Positions 40,463 through 50,016 of a stretch of DNA of 64,000 nucleotides are shown piece after piece (positions within the stretch are counted from its first letter, which is position 1; every line of letters begins with the position of its first letter). Position numbers and translations under genes: made by a program. Origin of the DNA: Gemmata sp051859125 (GTDB lineage: Bacteria > Planctomycetota > Planctomycetia > Gemmatales > Gemmataceae); contig NZ_JBHYGG010000035.1 of NCBI RefSeq assembly GCF_051859125.1, positions 1 through 64,000 on the forward strand. Reading direction: 5' to 3'. Under the pieces are notes generated by a model. It was given only the letters and a program-made list of their open reading frames with translations, ran no database searches and was not told where the DNA came from.

Positions 40463-41353
40463 CTACTTGTCCGTGCCCTTATTCTCCGCCGCGGGCCCGC
40501 GGAACACCAGTTGTGCGAAGTGGTACAGGTCGCTCCTCCAAACGCGGAAGTCGTGCCCGCCGCCGGGGACGACGCGGTACTCGTGGGGCACCTTGTTCTC
40601 GTCGAGCATCTTGTGGACCCCCTCGCTGATCCGGAACAGCCCGTCCTTGTCGCCGCACGCCACGTACAGCAGTCTGAGTTTCTTCGCCGCGTCCGCGTGG
40701 TCCCGGATGAGGTCGGCGGGGCGCCTGGTGTTCGGGGCCGAGGAGAACCCGCCCACCCACGCGAACGTGTCGAGGTTGCCGAGGCCGAAGTTGAGCGCCT
40801 GCCCGCCGCCCATCGACAGCCCGGCGATGGCCCGCGACTCGCGGTCGGCCTTCACCGGGTACGTCTTCTCGACGAACGGGATCAGGTCGGTGAGCAGGTC
40901 CTTCTCGAACGCGGCGAACGCCGGCGACTGCTTGGGGATCGGGTCCCGTGCGGTCAGGTCCTTCGACGCCCGGCCGTTCGGCAGCACCACGAGCATCGGC
41001 ACCGCCTTCTTGTCGGCGTACAGGTTGTCCAGGATCACGTCCGGCGCGCCGCCCCGGGCCCACTCGTTCTCGTCGCCGCCGATGCCGTGGAGCAGGTACA
41101 GGACCGGGTACTTCTGGTCCTTGCCGTACCCGGGCGGGGTGTACACGCGGGCCTTCCGCTTGATGCCAACCGTCGCCGAGTCGTACTCGACCGTTTCCAG
41201 CGTGCCGCGGGCGACGCCGTCGCGCTTCTTGTCGTAGTCCTTCGGCGGGTCGGGGAACTTCTCCGCCTTCGCCGCGCCCGGTTGGGCCGCGGTGAACGCC
41301 ACGGGGCAGGCGATCGCGGCCCACGCCGCGAGGACCAGGACGCGGCACTTCAT
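40463..41353 (-). CDS. Secreted esterase (feruloyl esterase / esterase D-like, alpha/beta hydrolase)
   Basis: A 296-residue protein with a signal peptide (1-23, ending FTAA). The catalytic domain starts with ARVYTPPGYGKDQKYPVLYL, and LLHGIGGDENEWAR forms the oxyanion region. The nucleophile is Ser in GLSMGGGQAL (about 176-185); the acid is in YVACGDKDGLF and the histidine in PGGGHDFRVW. The architecture matches CE1-type esterases that cleave acyl groups from plant or algal polysaccharides, fitting a polysaccharide-degrading lifestyle. Confidence 0.88.
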   Translation of the reverse strand: MKCRVLVLAAWAAIACPVAFTAAQPGAAKAEKFPDPPKDYDKKRDGVARGTLETVEYDSATVGIKRKARVYTPPGYGKDQKYPVLYLLHGIGGDENEWARGGAPDVILDNLYADKKAVPMLVVLPNGRASKDLTARDPIPKQSPAFAAFEKDLLTDLIPFVEKTYPVKADRESRAIAGLSMGGGQALNFGLGNLDTFAWVGGFSSAPNTRRPADLIRDHADAAKKLRLLYVACGDKDGLFRISEGVHKMLDENKVPHEYRVVPGGGHDFRVWRSDLYHFAQLVFRGPAAENKGTDK

Positions 41354-41606
41354 GACTCGACCTCGGGAGTGTGGTTCGTCGCGGTCTCGGAGGGGAGACG
41401 AACGAAGGACGGGGCGAGCGGGTAGCGGCGGGTGCGTGTCGGACCGGAACGCGTCGGTGAGGTGAAGGGTTCCACGCTGTCGGGGGTGCCCGGTGCGACC
41501 GCACGAGCGGCGCGGCAGTCGCGTCGGGCCGCCGTCGCGGTCCGACGCAGTGTGGAAGCGTCGGACCGCACCCGGCGACCGCTCGGTACCGCCCGACGCG
41601 GGAGGA

Positions 41607-42296
41607 CTACCCGACCTTCCCGGAGTCGCTGATGACGACCTTGGCCGACGTCTGCCCGCTCCGCGAGCCGACCGCCTCGATCTTCTTGACCACGTCGTAC
41701 CCCTTCACGACCTGTCCGAACACGACGTGCTTGCCGTCGAGGTGCGGCGTGTCGGCGGTGCAGAGGAAGAACTGCGAGCCGTTCGTGTTCGGCCCGGCGT
41801 TGGCCATCGAGAGGGTGCCCGGCCCGAAGTGCTTGCCGGCCTTGCCCGCGAAGGTCTCGTCGTCGAACTTCCCGCCGTAGATCGACTCCCCACCCCGGCC
41901 GTCGCCGCGGGTGAAGTCGCCCGCCTGGCACATGAAGTTCGGGATCACGCGGTGGAACGCCGAGCCCTTGAAGGCGAGCGGGGTGCCCGCCTTGCTCTTG
42001 GTGCCGACGCACAACTGCAGGAAGTTCTCGGCGGTCTTCGGGCACGTGTCCGCGAACAGTTCCATCTCGATCCGACCCGCCGCCTTGCCGTCGATGGTGA
42101 TGTCGAAGAACACCGTGGGGTTCTTCGGGTTCACGGCGTGGAACGGCTTGTAATCGTCTGCCATTGGATTCACTTTCTCGGGTGCTGTGGGCTGACCGCC
42201 CTCGGTGTCCGGCCTGTTCATGGAGCACGCGGGCAGGGCCGCAAGGCAGGCCGACAGGAAGATTCCACGCGGGAGGACCACGGAACGTTGACGCAT
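41607..42296 (-). CDS. Peptidyl-prolyl cis-trans isomerase, cyclophilin type, probable lipoprotein
   Basis: A 229-residue cyclophilin of the eukaryote-like single-domain type. The N-terminus ends in a lipobox-like ALPAC (Cys about 24), so the enzyme is probably membrane-anchored outside the cytoplasm. The catalytic core has KGSAFHRVIPNFMCQAGDFT, GPGTLSMANAGPNTNGSQFF and GKHVVFGQVVKGYDVVKK. Cytoplasmic expression from ATG 42164 (MADDYKPF) is an alternative but lacks a good ribosome site. This is the second cyclophilin in the window and the closer of the two to eukaryotic CypA. Confidence 0.88.
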   Translation of the reverse strand: MRQRSVVLPRGIFLSACLAALPACSMNRPDTEGGQPTAPEKVNPMADDYKPFHAVNPKNPTVFFDITIDGKAAGRIEMELFADTCPKTAENFLQLCVGTKSKAGTPLAFKGSAFHRVIPNFMCQAGDFTRGDGRGGESIYGGKFDDETFAGKAGKHFGPGTLSMANAGPNTNGSQFFLCTADTPHLDGKHVVFGQVVKGYDVVKKIEAVGSRSGQTSAKVVISDSGKVG

Positions 42297-42451
42297 GATG
42301 GCCCCCATTGGAAGAATCCGATGAGGAGATTATCGGTCCCCAGGAGGGGAAGACAAGGAAGCCGCTCCCGCCGGGTCCGTCCGGGCCTCGTCCGGATTCG
42401 CTCCAGCACGCGAGCCGGCCGACGCTGTGTGATTCGGTCGGAGCCGCACGC

Positions 42452-43513
42452 CTACCGGCGCGCGGCGCGAACGGCGGCCGCCGCGATGGCCGCGCGGAGG
42501 CGGTTCGCCCGGTCCCGCCCGTCGGCGAAGTGGGCCGCGGCCAGTTCGGCCGTCTCGGCGTCGCCGGCCGAGCGCGCGAGCGCGTGCGCGGCGGCGTACA
42601 CCCCGGCCGCGAACTCGGCGGCGCCCGCCGCCTTCGTCAGGGCGAGCACGGCGCGGTCGACCGGGTCCCGCGGGGCCTGCACCGCGTCCCACACGCGGGC
42701 GGCCAACTGGCCCAGGAGCCCCCGCCCGCTCGCCGGCCGCGCGCCGAGCGCCCCCAGCCGCGCCTCCGCCGCCTCCTGCCGCCGCCGGGCCGCCGCCCGG
42801 TGGTCCTCCAGCAGCGTGCGGACGTCGTGGTCGCCGCTCTCGTCGGCCAGCGTCTGGAGCAGGCCGACCTGCTCCTTTTCGAGTCCCCACGCGTCGTTGA
42901 GCGCGTGAACGAGCCGCGCACGAAGGTCGCCCGCCCGCTCGTCGGCGGCCAACGGCGGCACGTCGGGCAGCCCGCCGTCGGGGGCTATTTCACCCCCGTC
43001 CGAAGGGGGCACGCCGCGCATCTCGTCGACCGCGGCCCGGAACTGGTCGAGCGTCCGCCGCGACTCCGCGCCGAGCGCCGCGAACTCGTCCCGTGTCGCC
43101 TGGAGCGTGGCCCGCAGCCCGTCGGCCCGCGCCTCGGTCTGGGCGAACTGGTCCTGCAGGCGCCGGACCTCGGCGGCGGCGGCGTCCGCCAACCCGCGCG
43201 ACGCGGCGGCGGCCGTATCGACCTCGGCCACCGCGCGGCGGATGGCGTCGGCGTCCCCGCGCGTCGCCGCGACGCGGGCCTCGGCGTCGCGGCAGGCGGC
43301 GACCACCTCGGCGGTCTCGCGCCGCGCGCCGTCGAGTTCCTGGCGCACGGCCGCGAGTTCCTTGCGCAGCGCCTCCGCTTGCTTCTTCGGCGTCGCCCGC
43401 GTGCGGCGCTTGACGGCACCGGTCGGTTGCTTGCTGCGGGTGCGCCGCGACGCGGCGGGGGCCGGCCGCTCGGCGGCCACGGGTTCGGGCGGCGTGTCGG
43501 TCTCGTCGGGCAT
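42452..43513 (-). CDS. Coiled-coil protein with C-terminal ferritin-like (DUF892-like) domain
   Basis: A 353-residue protein. A basic N-terminal region (SRRTRSKQPTGAVKRRTRAT) is followed by a long Ala/Glu/Arg coiled coil (about 45-165). The C-terminal 170 residues look like DUF892/YciE ferritin-like bundles (LVHALNDAWGLEKEQVGLLQ; VRTLLEDHRAAARRRQEAAE). Classic diiron ligands are only partly evident, so metal binding is uncertain. It is divergent from xoxF. Such proteins are often stress-induced. Confidence 0.6.
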   Translation of the reverse strand: MPDETDTPPEPVAAERPAPAASRRTRSKQPTGAVKRRTRATPKKQAEALRKELAAVRQELDGARRETAEVVAACRDAEARVAATRGDADAIRRAVAEVDTAAAASRGLADAAAAEVRRLQDQFAQTEARADGLRATLQATRDEFAALGAESRRTLDQFRAAVDEMRGVPPSDGGEIAPDGGLPDVPPLAADERAGDLRARLVHALNDAWGLEKEQVGLLQTLADESGDHDVRTLLEDHRAAARRRQEAAEARLGALGARPASGRGLLGQLAARVWDAVQAPRDPVDRAVLALTKAAGAAEFAAGVYAAAHALARSAGDAETAELAAAHFADGRDRANRLRAAIAAAAVRAARR

Positions 43514-43717
43514 GGCGTTCTCACTCCCGGGAGGGCACCGGACTCATGGCAAACGACGTACCACCCACGCGGCCGCGGGCACCGGATTTGCTCGGGTGAA
43601 GTCCGCGATTTCGCTTGCGATCGTGGGCTTCCATGACTCCCGACGCGCCGGTCGGGAAGTGCCGCCAACGCCCGCGGCACCCTTCCGCAACCGCGCGTGC
43701 GACCCGAGGATGTGGCG

Positions 43718-45562
43718 ATGGCCAGCGACGTGACCGACCCCGTTGCGCGACCGCCCCGCCGCCTCGCACGCGCGGCGTTCGTCCTGCCGGTCGGGGCCGC
43801 GTGCGCACTCGTGTTCTTCGTTCCCCCCGCCCCGCACGGAGCACACGCGCAGCCCGCGCCGGCCGGGGGCGACTGGCCGATGGCGGCGAAGGACCACGCG
43901 AACACGCGGTACAGCGAACTCGATCAGATCACCGCCGCGAACGTCCCGGCCCTCAAGCTGGCGTGGACGTTCGACACCGGCATCCACCGCGGGCAGGAAG
44001 CGGCCCCGGTGGTCGCCGCGAACACCATGTTCGTCGTCACCCCGTGGCCGAACGCGCTGTACGCGTTCGACCTGTCGAAGCCCGGCCCGGCGGTGAAGTG
44101 GAAGTACGAGCCGAAGCCGGCCGCGTTCGCCAAGGGCGTCGCGTGCTGCGACACCGTCAACCGCGGCGCCGTGTTCGCCGACGGCCGGGTGTTCATCACC
44201 ACCCTCGACGGGCACGTGTGCGGCGTGGACGCGGCGGGCGGCAAGGAACTGTGGAAGACGAAGGTCGGCGACATCCAGAAGGGCGAGACGGTCACCATGT
44301 CGCCGCTGGTGGTGAAGGGGAAGGTGCTGGTCGGCAACAGCGGCGGCGAGTTCGGGGTCCGCGGGTGGCTCAAGGCGCTCGACGCGGCGACCGGTGCGCT
44401 CGCGTGGACCGCGTGGAGCACCGGGCCGGACGCGGACGTGAAGATCGGCCCCGCCTTCAAGCCGTTCTACGAGGCGGACCGCGGCACCGACCTGGGCGTG
44501 AAGACGTGGCCGCCGGGCCACTGGAAGATCGGCGGCGGCACCGTGTGGGGCTGGGTCTCCTACGACCCGGAACTGAACCTCGTCTACTACGGCACGGGCA
44601 ACCCCGGGCCGTGGAACGCCGAGCAGCGGCCGGGCGACAACAAGTGGACGTGCGGCGTGTTCGCCCGCGACCCGGACACCGGCGACGCGAAGTGGTTCTA
44701 CCAGTACACCCCGCACGACGAGTTCGACCACGACGGGGTCAACGAGCACGTCCTCCTCGACCTGACGATCGGCGGCCGCCCGCGCAAGGTCCTCGTCCAC
44801 CCGGAGCGCAACGGCTACGTCTACGTCCTCGACCGCGCGACCGGCGAGGTGCTGTCCGCCGACGCCTTCGTCCGGGTCACCGCGACGAAGGGCGTGGACC
44901 TGAAGACCGGCCGGCTGGTCGTCAACCCGGACAAGAAGGTGAAGGTCGGCCGCGTGGTCCGGGACGTGGCCCCGGTCCACGCCGGGGCGAAGGACTGGCA
45001 GCCCAGCGCCTTCTCGCCGCGCACCGGGCTGCTCTACGTGCCGCACCAGACGCTCTCGATGGACTGGGAGGGGGTCGAGGTCAACTACATCGCCGGCACC
45101 CCCTACGTCGGGGCCAACTCGAAGATCTACGCCGACCCGGTGGACCCCGGCGACGGCAGCCGCGGCGCGCTGACCGCCTGGGACCCGGTGAAGCGGAAGC
45201 CGGCGTGGCGGGTCAAGGAGCGGTTCCCGGTCTGGTCCGGGGCAGCCGCCACCGCCGGCGACGTGGTCTTCTACGGCACGATGGACCGGTGGTTCAAGGC
45301 GGTCGACGCGCGGACCGGCAAGGAGCTGTGGAAGTACGAGGTGGACTCCGGAATCATCGGCCAGCCGACGACGTTCCGCGGCCCCGACGGCAAGCAGTAC
45401 GTCGCGGTCCTCTCGGGCGTCGGCGGGTGGGCCGGTTCGATCGTGTCGGCGGAACTGGACCCGCGCGACACCACCGGCGTCAACGGCTGGCTCAACGCCA
45501 TGAAGGACCTGCCCCAGCACACCAAGAAGGGCGGCACGCTGTACGTGTTCGCGCTCCCGTGA
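43718..45562 (+). CDS. xoxF: PQQ-dependent alcohol dehydrogenase, XoxF-type (lanthanide-binding motif)
   Basis: Periplasmic quinoprotein of 614 residues with an N-terminal signal (about 15-45). It oxidises methanol or a similar alcohol and passes electrons to a cytochrome c. Diagnostic features: vicinal disulfide Cys143-Cys144 (VACCDTVNRG), metal ligands Glu211 (NSGGE) and Asn295 (YGTGNPGP), catalytic Asp337 and, two residues on, Asp339 in TPHDEFDHDGVN. That second aspartate is present in lanthanide XoxF enzymes and replaced by Ala in calcium MxaF. ATG 43718 is preceded by GAGGA at eight bases. It heads the cluster with xoxJ, xoxG and the oxidase. PQQ synthesis genes are elsewhere. Confidence 0.9.
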   Translation: MASDVTDPVARPPRRLARAAFVLPVGAACALVFFVPPAPHGAHAQPAPAGGDWPMAAKDHANTRYSELDQITAANVPALKLAWTFDTGIHRGQEAAPVVAANTMFVVTPWPNALYAFDLSKPGPAVKWKYEPKPAAFAKGVACCDTVNRGAVFADGRVFITTLDGHVCGVDAAGGKELWKTKVGDIQKGETVTMSPLVVKGKVLVGNSGGEFGVRGWLKALDAATGALAWTAWSTGPDADVKIGPAFKPFYEADRGTDLGVKTWPPGHWKIGGGTVWGWVSYDPELNLVYYGTGNPGPWNAEQRPGDNKWTCGVFARDPDTGDAKWFYQYTPHDEFDHDGVNEHVLLDLTIGGRPRKVLVHPERNGYVYVLDRATGEVLSADAFVRVTATKGVDLKTGRLVVNPDKKVKVGRVVRDVAPVHAGAKDWQPSAFSPRTGLLYVPHQTLSMDWEGVEVNYIAGTPYVGANSKIYADPVDPGDGSRGALTAWDPVKRKPAWRVKERFPVWSGAAATAGDVVFYGTMDRWFKAVDARTGKELWKYEVDSGIIGQPTTFRGPDGKQYVAVLSGVGGWAGSIVSAELDPRDTTGVNGWLNAMKDLPQHTKKGGTLYVFALP

Positions 45563-45570
45563 GGCCCCGC

Positions 45571-46506
45571 ATGACGCGCCGCGTGCTGGCCCTGTGCCTG
45601 TTGCCCCTCGCCGCCGCGGCGTACCTGGTCGCGCGCCCGCCGGGGGGAGTGGGGGGCGTGAGCCCGCCGCCCGACGCGGGCAGCCAGGCGCCGGCGCCGC
45701 TCGGCCCGGACGCCCCGGCACCGGTGCCGCGGAAGAAGGTGCTGCGCGTCTCGGCCGACCCGAACAACCTGCCGTTCACCAACGACAAGCTCGAAGGGTT
45801 CGAGAACAAGATCGCCGCCCTCGTCGCGGCGGACCTCGGCGCCGAGGTCGAGTACACCTGGCGCGCCCAGCGCCGCGGGTTCTTCCGCCAGGCGCTCAAG
45901 GAGGGCGAGTGCGACGTGGTCCTCGGGGTGCCGGTCGGGTTCGACCTGGCGACCACCACCGCGCCGTACTACCGCTCGACCTACGCGTTCGTGACGCGCA
46001 CCGACCGGGCGCCGGCGGTCGCCTCGTTCGACGACCCGGCGCTGAAGGCGCTGCGGGTCGGCGTGCAACTGATCGGCGACGACGGGTACAACACCCCGCC
46101 GGCGCACGCCCTCGCGGCGCGCGGCGTCGTCGACAACGTCGTCGGGTTCACCGTGTACGGCGACTACGCCGAGCCGAACCCGACGGCCCGCATCGTGGAG
46201 GCGGTCGCCAGGGGCGACGTCGACGTCGCGGTGGTGTGGGGGCCGACCGCCGGGTACTTCGCCAAGAAGTCGGCGGTGCGGCTGGCCCTCACGCCGGTCG
46301 CGCCGGCGGTGGACGCAAGCGGCCTGCCGTTCACGTTCGGCATCGCGCTCGGCGTCCGCCGCGGCAACACCGAGTTCCGCGACCGGCTCGACGCCATCCT
46401 GAAGGCGCGGAGGGCCGACATCGACAAGATCCTGGACGAGTACGGCGTGCCGCGGGTGGCGAAGCCCGCGGGCGGGCCGAAGCAGGGCAAGGAGGGGCCG
46501 CCGTGA
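45571..46506 (+). CDS. xoxJ: Quinoprotein-associated periplasmic binding protein (XoxJ-like)
   Basis: A 311-residue solute-binding-protein-like product with a signal or membrane anchor at the N-terminus (1-18), then a Pro-rich linker. The type 2 periplasmic binding fold is indicated by KVLRVSADPNNLPFTNDKLE, GECDVVLGVPVGFDLATTTA and YYRSTYAFVTR. This family always accompanies PQQ alcohol dehydrogenases (MxaJ/XoxJ) and is thought to help XoxF mature or load metal. It lies 8 bases after xoxF, and its stop overlaps the next start by four bases (GTGA). Confidence 0.87.
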   Translation: MTRRVLALCLLPLAAAAYLVARPPGGVGGVSPPPDAGSQAPAPLGPDAPAPVPRKKVLRVSADPNNLPFTNDKLEGFENKIAALVAADLGAEVEYTWRAQRRGFFRQALKEGECDVVLGVPVGFDLATTTAPYYRSTYAFVTRTDRAPAVASFDDPALKALRVGVQLIGDDGYNTPPAHALAARGVVDNVVGFTVYGDYAEPNPTARIVEAVARGDVDVAVVWGPTAGYFAKKSAVRLALTPVAPAVDASGLPFTFGIALGVRRGNTEFRDRLDAILKARRADIDKILDEYGVPRVAKPAGGPKQGKEGPP

Positions 46507-47036
46507 CGCGCGCCCTCCTCCTCGCCGCCGCGTGCGGCGTCGCCCTCGCCTCGTGCCGGCGCGAGGACCGCGACTACCGGCCGGCGGCGCCGTTCGCCGA
46601 GGGGGTGCGGTACGCGCAGGACTTCGAACAGAACGCCTTCGCGCTGTCCGAGGGGAAGCGGCTGTTCCAGGCGATGAACTGCAACGGGTGCCACGGGTAC
46701 GGCAGCGGCGCGATCGGCCCGCCGCTGATGGACGACAAGTGGGTCTACGGGTACGAGCCGGAGCAGGTCTTCGACACGATCGCCCGCGGCCGGCCCAACG
46801 GCATGCCGGCGTTCCGCGGCGAGGCCCGCGAGCCGGGCATCACGGTCGTCGGCACGCTGCCGGACTACCAGATCTGGCAGCTCGTCGCCTACGTCCGCAG
46901 CCTGAGCGGGCAGGCTCCCGGCGACGCGGCCCCCGGCCGCAGCGACCACATGAGCGGCCCCCCGACGGAGCAGAACCGCGCCAGGGAATCGCCCGTGGTC
47001 GCGCCGCCCCCGGACGCGGGGGACCAGCCCAAATGA
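46503..47036 (+). CDS. xoxG: Cytochrome c, probable XoxG electron acceptor
   Basis: A 177-residue c-type cytochrome. The N-terminus ends ALASC, so it may be a lipoprotein. The single haem site is CNGCH in QAMNCNGCHGYGSGAIGPPL, and a likely axial Met lies in RPNGMPAFRGE. A Pro/Gly-rich tail follows. Its place directly after xoxJ and before the oxidase genes implies that it carries electrons from XoxF to the caa3 oxidase. The start is GTG, overlapping xoxJ by four bases. Confidence 0.85.
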   Translation: MTRALLLAAACGVALASCRREDRDYRPAAPFAEGVRYAQDFEQNAFALSEGKRLFQAMNCNGCHGYGSGAIGPPLMDDKWVYGYEPEQVFDTIARGRPNGMPAFRGEAREPGITVVGTLPDYQIWQLVAYVRSLSGQAPGDAAPGRSDHMSGPPTEQNRARESPVVAPPPDAGDQPK

Positions 47037-48055
47037 CGCGGGCCGCACTCCTACTCCCTGCTGCCGCGTGCCTGCTCGCGGCCGGTTGCACGGGAACCGA
47101 GCGACAGTCGGCCGTGGACCCGGCCGGCGTGCAGGCCGACCGCATTCACGGGCTGTGGCACCTGTTCCTGTGGACGACGGCCGCGGTCTACGCCCTCGTG
47201 ATGGCCGCGCTCGCCTACGCGGTGTTCCGTCGGCGGCCGCGGGGCGCGTCCGACGAGCCGGTCACCGCCCCGCCGGCCGACCAGGAGGTCCGCAAGGGCC
47301 TCGCGGTCGCGGCGGCGGTCGCGGTCACGGTGGCCATTCTGTTCGTATTCCTGATCGCCGACTTCCTCACCGGCCGGCGGATCGACGCCCTCGCCGACCC
47401 GGACGCGCCGACGGTCAAGGTGACCGCCCACCAGTGGTGGTGGGAGGTGCGCTACGCCGCCGCGCCGAGCGACGCCGTGACCACCGCCAACGAGCTGCAC
47501 CTGCCGGTGGGCCGCGGGGTGCGGGTGGACCTCGAGTCGCCGGACGTGATCCACAGCTTCTGGGTGCCGAACCTGCACGGCAAGACCGACGCCATCCCCG
47601 GCCAGACGACCCGCACCCACCTCCGCGCCGACCGGCCCGGGGTGTTCTGGGGCCAGTGCGCCGAGTTCTGCGGGCTGCAGCACGCGAACATGCGGCTCCT
47701 CGTCGTGGCCGAGCCGGAGGAGGACTTCCGCCGGTGGCTCGACGCCCAGCGCCGGGACGCGGCCGAGCCCGCGACCGAGGGCCAGCGGCGCGGCCGCGAG
47801 GTGTTCCTCAAGAACACCTGCGTCATGTGCCACACCGTCCAGGGCACTGCCGCGGCCAGCCGCGTCGGCCCGGACCTGACGCACCTCGCGTCCCGCCCGC
47901 GGATCGCCGCCGGCACGCTGCCGACGACCCGGGGCCACCTGGCCGGGTGGGTGACCGACCCGCACGGCGTGAAGCCGGGGGTGCGGATGCCCGTGAACCC
48001 GCTCGAGCCCAACGACCTGCGGGCGCTGCTCGACTACCTGGAGAGCCTGAAGTGA
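47033..48055 (+). CDS. coxB: Cytochrome c oxidase subunit II with fused cytochrome c domain (caa3 type)
   Basis: A 340-residue subunit. A lipoprotein-type N-terminus (LLAAGC) and two membrane helices (about 40-65, 95-120) lead to the CuA domain: VTAHQWWWEVRY, DVIHSFWVPNLHGK and CAEFCGLQHANMRLLV, which hold the CuA ligands. A fused cytochrome c domain has CVMCHTVQG (about 263-271) with the axial Met in VRMPVNP. The fusion places the electron entry site on the subunit itself. It starts with an ATGA overlap after xoxG. Confidence 0.93.
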   Translation: MTRAALLLPAAACLLAAGCTGTERQSAVDPAGVQADRIHGLWHLFLWTTAAVYALVMAALAYAVFRRRPRGASDEPVTAPPADQEVRKGLAVAAAVAVTVAILFVFLIADFLTGRRIDALADPDAPTVKVTAHQWWWEVRYAAAPSDAVTTANELHLPVGRGVRVDLESPDVIHSFWVPNLHGKTDAIPGQTTRTHLRADRPGVFWGQCAEFCGLQHANMRLLVVAEPEEDFRRWLDAQRRDAAEPATEGQRRGREVFLKNTCVMCHTVQGTAAASRVGPDLTHLASRPRIAAGTLPTTRGHLAGWVTDPHGVKPGVRMPVNPLEPNDLRALLDYLESLK

Positions 48056-50016
48056 CCGACCGCTTCGAGGGCGCGCCCGACCCCGCCCCGCCGCCCGGCG
48101 GGGGCGCCGAGCGGCTCGCGCTGCGGCGGACCTGGGGCCGGCGGCCGGGGCTGTACGGCTGGCTCACCACCACCGACCACAAGGCCCTCGGGCTGCGGTT
48201 CGTCGCCACCGCGTTCGGCTTCTTCCTGCTCGGCGGCCTGCTCGCGCTGGCCATGCGGGTGCAACTCGCGGCCCCGCGGGGCACGGCCCTGGGGCCGGAC
48301 GCGTACAACCAGGCGTTCACCACGCACGGCACGACGATGATGTTCCTGTTCGCCGTGCCGGTGATGACCGGCATGGGCATCTACCTCGTGCCGCTCATGG
48401 TCGGCACCCGCTGCGTCTGCTTCCCGCGGCTACTCAACTACAGCTACTACGTGTACCTCTCCGCCGGCCTGATGCTCTACGCGGCGCTCGTGCTGAACAC
48501 CGGGCCGGACATGGGGTGGTTCAGCTACGTGCCCCTGTCCGGCCCGGACTACTCCCCCGGCAAGCGGGTGGACGTGTGGTCGCAGATGGTCACACTGGTG
48601 GAGGTCAGCACGCTGATCGCGGCCGTCGAGATCATCGCCACGGCGTTCACGCAGCGGGCCCCGGGCATGTCGCTCGACCGGGTGCCGCTGTTCGTGTGGT
48701 CGCAGGTGGTCACGGCGTTCATGGTCATCTTCGCCATGCCCGCCGTGATGCTGTCCAGCACGATGCTCGCGGCCGACCGCATGACCGGCATCAGCACGCA
48801 CTTCTTCAACCCGGCCGAGGGCGGGGACGCGCTGCTGTGGCAGCACCTGTTCTGGTTCTTCGCGCACCCGGAGGTGTACATCATCTTCCTGCCGGCCACC
48901 GGGTTCGTGTCGGCCATCCTGCCGACGTTCACGCGGCGGGCGATGTTCGGCTACACCGCCCTGACGCTCTCGCTGGTGGCGACGGCGTTCATCGCGTTCG
49001 GGGTGTGGGTCCACCACATGTTCGCGACGCCGCTGCCCCGGGTCGGGCAGGGCGTGTTCACCGGCGCGAGCCTGATGGTGGCGGTCCCCAGCGGCGTCCA
49101 GATCTTCTGCTGGATCGCCACCATCTGGGGCGGGAAGGTGCGGCTCAAGTCGCCGATGCTGTTCGTGCTGGGGTTCTTCGCGGTGTTCGTCATCGGCGGG
49201 CTGACCGGGGTCATGCTCGCGTCGGTGTCGATCGACCTCCAGGTCCACGACACGTTCTTCGTGGTCGCGCACCTGCACTACGTGCTGATCGGCGGGGCGG
49301 TGTTCCCGCTCCTGGGCGCGGTCCACTACTGGCTGCCCAAGTGGACCGGGCGGATGCTCAGTGAACCGCTCGCGTGGGTGTCGTTCTGGCTCGTCTTCAT
49401 CGGCTTCAACGTCACCTTCTTCCCGATGCACCACCTCGGGCTGCGCGGCATGCCGCGGCGGGTGTACACGTACCTGCCGGAGCAGAACTGGGGCGGGCTG
49501 AACCTGCTCGCCACGGCCGGCGCGTTCGTGCTCGCAGCGGGGCTGCTCTGCGTCCTGGTGAACGTGGCCCGCAGCCTCCGGTACGGCGCGGCCGCGGGCG
49601 ACGACCCGTGGGGCGCGGGCACGCTGGAGTGGGCCGCGGCGTCGCCGCCCGCGCCGTACAACTTCGAGCGGCTCCCCACGGTCCGCGGCCGGGAGCCGCT
49701 CTGGGAGGACGACCCCGCGACGACCCCCGTCGTAACGGGCCTGGCGACCGACACCCGCGAGGTGCTGGTCACGACGCCGCACGACGCCGTGCCGCACCAC
49801 CGCCACCACGTCGCCGAAGACTCGGTCTGGCCGCTGCTCGCGGCCCTGGTCACGGGCGCGAGCTTCGTCGGCCTCGTGTTCACCGCGTGGGCGTTCCCGG
49901 TCGGGATGGCCGGCCTCACCGTCACGCTCCTGGGCTGGTTCTGGCCCAGCAAGGAGCCGGAGCCGATCCACCACCCGCAGACGCGGCCCGCGGTGGCCGG
50001 GGAGGGGCCGCCGTGA
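48052..50016 (+). CDS. coxA: Cytochrome c oxidase subunit I with C-terminal extension
   Basis: The haem-copper catalytic subunit, 654 residues. Ligand histidines: FTTHGTTMMF (low-spin haem), HPEVYIIFLP (CuB and the cross-linked Tyr), WVHHMFATPL (CuB) and FFVVAHLHYVL (haem pair). After the usual 12 helices there is an extra 100-residue region with two more hydrophobic segments (SVWPLLAALVTGASFVGLVF; FPVGMAGLTVTLLGWFW), as in some caa3 oxidases where subunit I carries subunit-IV-like helices. It begins with GTG in a GTGA overlap with coxB. Confidence 0.95.
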   Translation: MTDRFEGAPDPAPPPGGGAERLALRRTWGRRPGLYGWLTTTDHKALGLRFVATAFGFFLLGGLLALAMRVQLAAPRGTALGPDAYNQAFTTHGTTMMFLFAVPVMTGMGIYLVPLMVGTRCVCFPRLLNYSYYVYLSAGLMLYAALVLNTGPDMGWFSYVPLSGPDYSPGKRVDVWSQMVTLVEVSTLIAAVEIIATAFTQRAPGMSLDRVPLFVWSQVVTAFMVIFAMPAVMLSSTMLAADRMTGISTHFFNPAEGGDALLWQHLFWFFAHPEVYIIFLPATGFVSAILPTFTRRAMFGYTALTLSLVATAFIAFGVWVHHMFATPLPRVGQGVFTGASLMVAVPSGVQIFCWIATIWGGKVRLKSPMLFVLGFFAVFVIGGLTGVMLASVSIDLQVHDTFFVVAHLHYVLIGGAVFPLLGAVHYWLPKWTGRMLSEPLAWVSFWLVFIGFNVTFFPMHHLGLRGMPRRVYTYLPEQNWGGLNLLATAGAFVLAAGLLCVLVNVARSLRYGAAAGDDPWGAGTLEWAAASPPAPYNFERLPTVRGREPLWEDDPATTPVVTGLATDTREVLVTTPHDAVPHHRHHVAEDSVWPLLAALVTGASFVGLVFTAWAFPVGMAGLTVTLLGWFWPSKEPEPIHHPQTRPAVAGEGPP

